NCBI GenBank assembly: GCA_002746365.1
Contig: NVWZ01000004.1
Coordinates: 89,662-94,964 of the forward strand
Length of the DNA: 5,303 nt
Direction: 5' to 3'
Origin: Thiotrichaceae bacterium
GTDB lineage: Bacteria; Pseudomonadota; Gammaproteobacteria; SZUA-229
The translations under genes were made by a program, and so were the position numbers. Under the pieces are notes generated by a model, which saw only the letters and a program-made list of their open reading frames with translations, searched no databases and was not told the origin of the DNA. Shown one piece after another: positions 1 through 4,265 of this stretch; the stretch's first letter is position 1, and each line of letters starts with the position of its first letter.

Positions 1-694
1 GCCCGGCGAAGGAAAAAGATAGACTGAATGCCAGTTTGAGGAAACGCCGATGCATCAGAGTGCGCATATAAACGCGCGCCACGGTTATGGGGTGAAATGA
101 CTTACGGTGTTCATGCGCCAGCGTTTCTTCAATGAAAGCAACTAGTATCATGAGTAGTACTGCAAAACCACTGAGAAACCAGAATACACTGCGCCAGCCA
201 AACTGGTCATGTAACCAGCCACCTAATAGTGGTGCAATTGCCGGTGCAATGGCAAACATTAAGGTAACCTGCGACATGGCGCGGTGGGCAGAATCGGCAT
301 TGTGCGCATCGCGAATCATGGCTCGACTGGCAATAAAGCCGCCACTGGCAGCCAGACCCTGCATGATACGCATCAACATAAAAAAGGGTGCATCATTCGC
401 CAGTGCGCAGCCAACCGAGGCCAATATGTAAAAAAGCAGGCTGCTTAATATGACTAGCCGACGGCCGATACGGTCGGCCAGTGGCCCCCAGAACAGTGTT
501 GATATGGCGAAGGCGAACAGATATACGCCCAGACTCTGTGTCAGCATGGCGCGGTCGATGCCAAATGCGCTTTCAATATCTGGAAAAGAAGGCAGGTAGG
601 TATCGATGGTAAACGGCCCTATCATGGATAGCAGGGCGGCGATTACTGTGAGATGACCGTGCGTTTTCGTGTCTGTGGTGTGTTTATCGATAAA
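1..694 (-). CDS. Bcr/CflA-family MFS drug efflux transporter, 3' part outside window, start unclear
   Basis: Inner-membrane proton-driven efflux pump of the major facilitator superfamily, drug:H+ antiporter-1 type. My minus-strand translation stays open from the left edge to about 694 (roughly 231 codons). It shows the Bcr-type TM1 signature AALLSMIGPFTIDTYLPSFP (about 639-580), the MFS motif A GPLADRIGRR between TM2 and TM3 (about 488-458), the TM4 motif RIMQGLAASGG, and TM5 with APAIAPLLGGW. Only about six of the usual twelve helices are visible; the C-terminal half lies beyond position 1. The start is a problem: the only upstream ATG (706-704) reads ATG-AGC-GTA-TAA and stops. The next in-frame canonical start is ATG at 625-623, inside TM1, with no Shine-Dalgarno. 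Residues HLTVIAALL before that ATG look like genuine Bcr N-terminus, so translation probably began upstream originally. Either codon 4 is a nonsense change, or a rare start is used, or the protein starts at 625. Family call is firm; functionality is uncertain. Confidence 0.85.
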
Positions 695-706
695 TTATAC
701 GCTCAT
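695..706 (-). other. ATG-AGC-GTA-TAA: stop at codon 4 in the efflux gene frame
   Basis: This ATG is in the same frame as the Bcr/CflA transporter downstream and would give an N-terminus of about 26 residues before TM1, which suits the family. The fourth codon is TAA (697-695). There is no clear Shine-Dalgarno sequence ahead of the ATG. The same bases contain a perfect TATAAT hexamer (699-694, minus strand), so they could instead be a -10 box lying outside the transcript. Confidence 0.5.
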
Positions 707-753
707 AAACGGATGCTTACGTTTGAGCACCGTGTTAGTGTTTTAAAATAAAA

Positions 754-820
754 CGGGACGACGATCAGGCAAGTGTCAGTATACTGCCCGTGTCGATATT
801 GCTGACTGATTGTCGTCCCG
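754..820 (-). terminator. Long-stem hairpin, likely terminator of the redox operon
   Basis: Arms 754-768 and 806-820 are complementary at 14 of 15 positions (CGGGACGACGATCAG against CTGATTGTCGTCCCG; the one mismatch can be a G-U pair in RNA). Inside, GCAA (769-772) can pair with TTGC (799-802). On the minus strand the stem is followed by TTTTATTTTAAAA, as expected for a rho-independent terminator after the CDGSH gene. On the plus strand a run of seven T follows about ten bases after the stem, so it may be weakly bidirectional. The loop of about 37 nt is longer than normal for a terminator and contains the perfect palindrome CAGTATACTG (777-786). Confidence 0.55.
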
Positions 821-847
821 GTGTCGAGGTTTTTTTATGACATAGGT

Positions 848-1084
848 TTACAGATCCCTGTGTTTACCATCACAGAAAGGCGGTGTCGCTGTGCGCTTAC
901 ATTGACAGAGTGCTACCTGTTTTGTTTCTGTGATTTCAAATGCCACGGGTTTAAAATCGCTGCCTTCGTGTGATCCATCGCAGAAGGGCTGGTCTTTTGA
1001 TAAACCACAGCTGCACCAATAATAGGTTCCGGTTTTCAGTGTCTGTATAGCCGGTTCTTTTGCGGCAATTTTTGCTTCACTCAT
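848..1084 (-). CDS. Tandem CDGSH-type [2Fe-2S] protein (CISD3-like)
   Basis: Small soluble iron-sulfur protein, 78 aa, with two CDGSH motifs in one chain. The first is C24-S-C26...P-F-C35-D-G-S-H39 and the second C60-Q-C62...P-F-C71-D-G-K-H75. Each supplies the three-Cys, one-His ligand set of a [2Fe-2S] cluster (mitoNEET type; the two-motif, single-chain form is the CISD3/MiNT arrangement). All eight ligands are present. There is no signal peptide or membrane anchor, so it is cytosolic. Start: ATG at 1084-1082 with Shine-Dalgarno GAGGAA (1096-1091) six bases upstream. It lies 64 nt downstream of the glutathione transferase gene on the same strand and ahead of a likely terminator, so it is probably the last gene of the yceJ-yceI-gst operon. 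These proteins are linked to redox sensing, electron or cluster transfer; the partner here is unknown. The second motif has Lys where Ser/Thr/Ala is commoner before the His, which is tolerated in the family. Confidence 0.93.
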   Translation of the reverse strand: MSEAKIAAKEPAIQTLKTGTYYWCSCGLSKDQPFCDGSHEGSDFKPVAFEITETKQVALCQCKRTATPPFCDGKHRDL

Positions 1085-1090
1085 TTTTCT

Positions 1091-1096
1091 TTCCTC
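1091..1096 (-). promoter_or_regulatory. Ribosome binding site of the CDGSH gene
   Basis: GAGGAA on the minus strand, six bases before the ATG at 1084. It supports this start and separate translation initiation of the CDGSH gene within the 64-nt gap after the GST gene. I see no convincing promoter in that gap: CATAAT fits a -10 but has no matching -35. Confidence 0.6.
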
Positions 1097-1148
1097 ATAT
1101 TTATAAGTTGCTGGTTTATTATGATCATGATTGTTTGGCTTGCATATT

Positions 1149-1760
1149 TTATTCAGGCAACAGACCTTCTTCCTTCAGTGCCTTTTGCACCGCCGGACGC
1201 GCCGCTACGCGGCCAAGATAGGCCTGCAGTGCTGGCCAGCGCGTTAGCTCAAAGTCGATATGTGGGCCCCAGCTGAGTACGGTAAACAGGTAACCATCGG
1301 CGACGGTGAAGGTTTCACCCATAATAAACGGACTGTTTTCCAGCTGAGGTGCGACGATATCCAGACGCTGGTTGACAATGCCCTTGAACAGTTCACGGGC
1401 TTCATCCGGCAGTGCCGGGTTAAACAATGCACCAAGTCCTTTGTGCAGCTCAGTGGAGATAAAGTTCAGCCATTGCTGCAGGCGGTATCGATCGATCTCA
1501 CCGGCCGCGGGTGCTAGCTGTTTACTCGGTACCTGGTCGGCAATGTATTGCACAATCGCTGGCCCTTCTAACAATATTTCATCGTTGTCCAGTGCCAATG
1601 CCGGTACATAGCCAAATGGGTTGACGGTATGATAGTCACCCCCGTTTTCTATCGTCGCCTGCTGAATGTCTACGAGCACAAGTTCATAGGGCAGTTCAGC
1701 TTCGCAGAGTGCTATGTGGGGTGAAAGTGAGCATGTGCCCGGGCTGTAATAAAGTTTCAT
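1149..1760 (-). CDS. gstA: Beta-class glutathione S-transferase (GstA-like)
   Basis: Cytosolic enzyme that conjugates or transfers glutathione to electrophiles, or acts on mixed disulfides. It is 203 aa, close to the 201 aa of E. coli GstA, which it matches over its whole length. The N-terminal thioredoxin-fold domain begins MKLYYSPGTCS with Cys10, the beta-class cysteine, and has NPFGYVPAL with cis-Pro53 and the glutathione-binding E65-G66. The helical C-terminal domain carries STELHKG with His106, the second characteristic beta-class residue, and the N-capping box T152-V-A-D155 in TVADGYLFTVL. Start ATG 1760-1758 has a strong Shine-Dalgarno AAGGAG (1773-1768) inside the end of yceI. The ATG overlaps the yceI stop as ATGA, so the two are probably translationally coupled. 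Placement behind two quinone-linked membrane/periplasmic genes suggests a role with quinone or other electrophile stress (inference). Confidence 0.95.
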   Translation of the reverse strand: MKLYYSPGTCSLSPHIALCEAELPYELVLVDIQQATIENGGDYHTVNPFGYVPALALDNDEILLEGPAIVQYIADQVPSKQLAPAAGEIDRYRLQQWLNFISTELHKGLGALFNPALPDEARELFKGIVNQRLDIVAPQLENSPFIMGETFTVADGYLFTVLSWGPHIDFELTRWPALQAYLGRVAARPAVQKALKEEGLLPE

Positions 1761-2341
1761 TTTCGTACTCCTTCGATAGATAACCAGATTTGAACATCTT
1801 CTGCGACCGGACCGAGTATATTGGCTTCTTTCATATTGTAATCAGAAAGGTGCAGGGTGGTAGTGCCTTCAAAACCACGACGAAAACCGCCCCAGGGGTC
1901 TTTTCCTGCGCCTATCTGTGATACATCTATGCTGATATTTTTAGTCACGCCGCGCAAGGTGAACTTGCCTTTAAGGGTGGCTTTACCGTGACCATTGTCC
2001 ACCCATTGGGTGCTGACAAATGTGGCTTTAGGGAATTTTTTGGCATCAAAAAATCGTTCGCTACGCAGGTGTTTGTCACGTTCAGCATGGTTGCTGTCAA
2101 GGCTGTTAACATCAAGTTCAAATTTCACCTTGTTGTTGGTGGGATGGGCCTCGTCAAAATCAAACTCACCGGAGAAATGATTAAACCGGCCTTCTAGCCA
2201 GCTGAAACCCAGGTGTTTAATTTTGAAGGTTACAAAGGCGTGCATGCCTTTGGTGTCGATGGTGTAATGTTCTGCAGCCTGTGCATTGAAACTGCCAAGC
2301 CCGAGCATAAATGTGAGTGCTAATAGTATTTTTTTGGTCAT
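1757..2341 (-). CDS. yceI: YceI-family periplasmic isoprenoid-binding protein
   Basis: Periplasmic lipocalin-like beta-barrel whose family binds long isoprenoid chains such as polyprenyl or ubiquinone tails. It is 194 aa against 191 in E. coli YceI, with similarity from end to end. Residues 1-22 form a Sec signal peptide (K3-K4, hydrophobic core, A20-Q21-A22 cleavage before A23). The mature domain includes HAFVTFKIKHLGFSW (34-48), the strongly conserved NHAERDKHLRS (84-94), a conserved KFTLRGVTK stretch and DPWGGFRRGFE near the C-terminus, ending SIEGVRK. Start ATG 2341-2339 follows Shine-Dalgarno AAAGGAG (2356-2350), which overlaps the 3' end of the cytochrome b561 gene; the gap between the genes is 5 nt. 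The yceJ-yceI pair is also adjacent in E. coli. The stop overlaps the GST start by 4 nt. A role in carrying or protecting quinone for the neighbouring cytochrome is often suggested but not shown by this sequence. Confidence 0.96.
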   Translation of the reverse strand: MTKKILLALTFMLGLGSFNAQAAEHYTIDTKGMHAFVTFKIKHLGFSWLEGRFNHFSGEFDFDEAHPTNNKVKFELDVNSLDSNHAERDKHLRSERFFDAKKFPKATFVSTQWVDNGHGKATLKGKFTLRGVTKNISIDVSQIGAGKDPWGGFRRGFEGTTTLHLSDYNMKEANILGPVAEDVQIWLSIEGVRK

Positions 2342-2346
2342 GAAAA

Positions 2347-2955
2347 TTACTCCTTTGAGTTGTGGTGGTTGTAAGTTGTTGTTTGATTGATTCTTTGCTC
2401 CATCTGTTCCGGGTCACTGAACCCCAGCATGCGCGACAGGGTGGTATCGTGATTGATGAAGTGATGTTTTAATGCTGCGAGTGTGTGCAAACCGACAAGC
2501 AGAATCAGGATATGCGTGAACCATTCGTGAAATTCGCCAGCAACATCCTCCTGATTTTTGAAGCCTTGAAAACTTGCCGGAATTTCAAACCAGTTGAATA
2601 CACTAATGCCCTGACCGTCAGCCGTGGTGATGAGGTAGCCACTGATAACAATCGCAATAACCAGACCATAGAAGAGCCGGTGCAGCCATCGTGCTGCCTG
2701 TTGCTCCCACGGTTTGCCAGTAATGGCAGGATGGACATTGCTTAGCCGCCAGAGCAGTCGGAGGATTAATAAAATTGCGACAATCACACCAAAACTACGG
2801 TGCAAATCGGGCGCAGCATTATACCAGGGGTCGTAATAGTCCAGATCTACCATATATTCGCCGAGGAAAAACTGCGAGATGATGAGTATCGCCATGCCCC
2901 AGTGCAGGAGGATCGCAAGCAATCCGTAGTGGTGCGAGTTATTACGCAGTTGCAC
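2347..2955 (-). CDS. yceJ: Cytochrome b561 (YceJ), di-heme membrane quinone oxidoreductase
   Basis: Four-helix inner-membrane di-heme b protein of the CybB/YceJ family; E. coli CybB oxidises superoxide and reduces ubiquinone, and the same may apply here. Conserved histidines (numbered from the upstream GTG at 2964) are H21 in LLHW, H55 in DLHRSFG, H146 in EFHEWF and H160 in GLHTLAALKHHF, the expected four heme-ligand positions. YceJ-specific stretches are YYDPWYNAAPDLH, ISGYLITTADGQGISVFNWF and ALKHHFINHDTTLSRM. Two GTG starts are possible, at 2964 and 2955; an in-frame TAA lies just upstream. I prefer 2955 (202 aa): GGGGTGA (2967-2961) sits five bases before it, and it places the first heme histidine at residue 18, as in E. 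coli YceJ as I recall it. The 2964 start gives 205 aa and lacks a usable Shine-Dalgarno. The polar C-terminal tail, rich in Asn, Gln and Thr, is not conserved. First gene of the operon, divergent from the LysR gene. Confidence 0.93.
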   Translation of the reverse strand: MQLRNNSHHYGLLAILLHWGMAILIISQFFLGEYMVDLDYYDPWYNAAPDLHRSFGVIVAILLILRLLWRLSNVHPAITGKPWEQQAARWLHRLFYGLVIAIVISGYLITTADGQGISVFNWFEIPASFQGFKNQEDVAGEFHEWFTHILILLVGLHTLAALKHHFINHDTTLSRMLGFSDPEQMEQRINQTTTYNHHNSKE

Positions 2956-2960
2956 GCGAC

Positions 2961-2967
2961 TCACCCC
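2961..2967 (-). promoter_or_regulatory. Ribosome binding site deciding the yceJ start
   Basis: GGGGTGA on the minus strand matches the anti-Shine-Dalgarno complement (GAGGTGA) at six of seven bases and ends five bases before the GTG at 2955. The alternative GTG at 2964 lies inside this motif, which argues for initiation at 2955. Confidence 0.5.
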
Positions 2968-3064
2968 AGTTTACGCTAGCAAAGACATGGCAGGCGATGC
3001 GCTTGAAAATGGCTGTATTCTGCCTTGCTTTTATGGCAATAAGGTACATAGATATCTCTTATTA

Positions 3065-3080
3065 ATTCGAATATTTGAAT
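3065..3080. repeat. Near-perfect palindrome, candidate LysR operator
   Basis: ATTCGAATATTTGAAT is symmetric at 14 of 16 positions. It contains T-N11-A spacings (T3066 to A3078 and T3067 to A3079), the loose consensus of LysR-type boxes. It sits 78-93 bases upstream of the regulator's ATG and about 110 bases upstream of yceJ, a reasonable site for controlling both promoters. Confidence 0.45.
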
Positions 3081-3082
3081 AA

Positions 3083-3106
3083 CATAGTGCATACTATGGC
3101 TAGTAT
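3083..3106. repeat. Two overlapping inverted repeats sharing a central arm
   Basis: CATAGT (3083-3088) and ACTATG (3093-3098) form a perfect 6-bp inverted repeat around GCAT. The same central segment read as ATACTA (3091-3096) forms a second perfect 6-bp inverted repeat with TAGTAT (3101-3106) around TGGC. The outer TAGT elements therefore recur 16 bp apart. The cluster ends seven bases before the -35 box of the regulator gene, so a bound protein would lie against RNA polymerase, as in LysR autorepression. Confidence 0.45.
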
Positions 3107-3113
3107 TATTAAA

Positions 3114-3142
3114 TTGATAGCGAAAAAATTACACAATCTTAT
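3114..3142 (+). promoter_or_regulatory. Sigma70-type promoter of the LysR gene
   Basis: TTGATA (3114-3119, five of six consensus bases) is followed after exactly 17 bases by TCTTAT (3137-3142, four of six). Transcription would start near 3149, leaving a leader of only about nine bases before the ATG at 3158. No Shine-Dalgarno is seen in the A-rich stretch before that ATG, which agrees with a near-leaderless mRNA. Confidence 0.5.
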
Positions 3143-3157
3143 TCAAAAAAAACGAAC

Positions 3158-4072
3158 ATGAAGACAGGTATTAATCTGGATGCCCTTATCGTCCTCGATA
3201 GTATCGCGCGACGTGGCAGTTTTGCGGCGGCTGCCAAAGAGCTGTATCGCGTACCCTCATCGATAACCTACGCCATACAAAAACTGGAAGATAATCTGGA
3301 AGTGACGCTTTTTGACCGACACGGTCACCGCGCTCATCTGACCCCAGCGGGTGAAGCCCTGCTACGTGAGGGCAGGGACCTGCTCGCTCTGGCAGACGGG
3401 GTCGAACGAAACATCAAACGGATAGCCACCGGCTGGGAAGCTGAGCTACGTATCGCTGTTGGCGATTTGATTCCTTATGCAAAAGTGCTGGATATGTGTG
3501 AAGCATTTTATAAAATTGCACCGGACACCCGTTTGCGTCTGTCAACAGAAGTTTTAGGTGGAACCTGGGATGCCCTGGTATCGGGTCGCGCAGACCTGGT
3601 GATTGGTGCACCGGGAGATGGGCCGCCGGGAGGCGGTTATGCGCTGCACCCACTAGGCGAAGTGGAGTTTGTTTTCGTGGTCTCACCACATCATCCTTTG
3701 GCCAAAGAGACAGAGCCTTTATCCAATGGCATGATTCGAAAATATCGGGCCGTTGCAGCAGCCGACAGCTCACGCGGGCTTGCACCAAGAACCGTCGCTT
3801 TATTGCCCGGTCAGCAAGTACTTACCGTGGCAGATTTGTATCAAAAAGCCGATGCACAAAAGCGAGGTTTAGGTGTTGGTCATTTGCCGCGACATTTAAT
3901 TGAAGTCGATATTGCAGCAGGGGATCTTTTGGTGAAAGCAACAGAAGACGGCGCCAGTACTTTGCATATGATTTATTACGCCTGGCGGACACGCCACCAG
4001 GGAAAGGCACTTAACTGGTTTAAGGAGCAGATGTTTGAAAATGAAGAGCCTGTTAACTGGTTTAACGGATAA
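3158..4072 (+). CDS. LysR-family transcriptional regulator, YhaJ-like
   Basis: Cytosolic DNA-binding regulator of 304 aa, normal length for the LysR family. The N-terminal winged helix-turn-helix covers about residues 5-65: LDALIVLDSIARRGSF, recognition helix with RVPSSITYAIQKLE (31-44), wing with LFDRHGHRAHLTPAG (51-65). A linker helix leads into the two-lobed effector-binding domain (about 93-290). The HTH and the stretches STEVLGGTWDALVSGRADLVIG and KYRAVAAADSSR resemble E. coli YhaJ, a regulator that responds to aromatic/hydroquinone-like products of dinitrotoluene; whether the ligand is shared is unknown. The ATG at 3158 gives the canonical LysR N-terminus, and no Shine-Dalgarno precedes it. 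The gene is divergent from the yceJ operon, so control of that operon plus autoregulation through the shared intergenic region is likely by family habit (inference). Confidence 0.93.
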   Translation: MKTGINLDALIVLDSIARRGSFAAAAKELYRVPSSITYAIQKLEDNLEVTLFDRHGHRAHLTPAGEALLREGRDLLALADGVERNIKRIATGWEAELRIAVGDLIPYAKVLDMCEAFYKIAPDTRLRLSTEVLGGTWDALVSGRADLVIGAPGDGPPGGGYALHPLGEVEFVFVVSPHHPLAKETEPLSNGMIRKYRAVAAADSSRGLAPRTVALLPGQQVLTVADLYQKADAQKRGLGVGHLPRHLIEVDIAAGDLLVKATEDGASTLHMIYYAWRTRHQGKALNWFKEQMFENEEPVNWFNG

Positions 4073-4197
4073 GTACGACTGACACCATTTATAACCTTTT
4101 TGATTATTTGATCATGCTCAATTATTTGTGAATAATTACAATCAAACATTCATAGCGTGGTAACTGCTTTCTGAGGGTGATTTAGTCGAGCAATAAA
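4073..4197. other. Convergent intergenic region with AT-rich inverted repeats
   Basis: No gene is supported between the end of the LysR gene and the terminator. It contains AATTATT (4120-4126) paired with AATAATT (4131-4137) around TGTG, nested inside TTTGATT (4099-4105) and AATCAAA (4140-4146). The stems are almost pure A-T and lack a T-tract, so at best this is a weak terminator or roadblock for the regulator transcript. Confidence 0.35.
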
Positions 4198-4223
4198 AGG
4201 GTCATGAAAAATATCATGACCCT
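4198..4223 (-). terminator. Rho-independent terminator of the FadL-family gene
   Basis: A perfect 10-bp stem (4198-4207 with 4214-4223; core GGGTCATGA/TCATGACCC) surrounds the six-base loop AAAATA. On the minus strand it is followed directly by TTTTATT, 42 bases after the stop of the FadL-family gene, a textbook intrinsic terminator. On the plus strand the following bases are only moderately T-rich, so termination of the LysR transcript from the other side is possible but weaker. Confidence 0.8.
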
Positions 4224-4265
4224 ATGGCTTTATTACAACAAACTATCCGTGTCAGATTCACGTGT

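Larger units (their letters stand above)
2968..3157. promoter_or_regulatory. Divergent yceJ / lysR control region
   Basis: AT-rich intergenic DNA between two divergently transcribed genes, the classic location of a LysR-type operator controlling both sides. The right-hand half (3065-3106) holds three inverted repeats, and the far right a sigma70-like promoter for the regulator. For the yceJ direction I find no convincing -35/-10 pair. TTGCCA on the minus strand is a fair -35, but no good -10 follows at the right distance, which would suit a promoter needing an activator. Confidence 0.55.

Noticed and set aside
132..431. Plus-strand 99-residue open frame
   Set aside because: It lies antisense inside the Bcr/CflA transporter, shows no family features and has low-complexity composition; it is a shadow.
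754..820. Integron attC site
   Set aside because: A long imperfect stem invited the idea, but there are no GTTRRRY/RYYYAAC core boxes at the ends, and no integrase or cassette-like gene is nearby.
1085..1148. Separate promoter for the CDGSH gene in the 64-nt gap
   Set aside because: CATAAT resembles a -10, but no -35 is found at 16-18 bases; read-through from the GST gene is simpler.
1244..1611. Several open frames on both strands across the GST gene
   Set aside because: They overlap a complete, full-length GST with intact active-site residues and have no ribosome sites or recognisable motifs.
2217..2417. Minus-strand 66-residue frame across the yceJ-yceI junction
   Set aside because: It is an alternate frame of the ends of two well-supported genes; the true junction has a proper Shine-Dalgarno and a 5-nt gap.
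3414..3788. Minus-strand 124-residue open frame
   Set aside because: It is entirely antisense to the LysR effector domain, with no start signal or family similarity that I can see.
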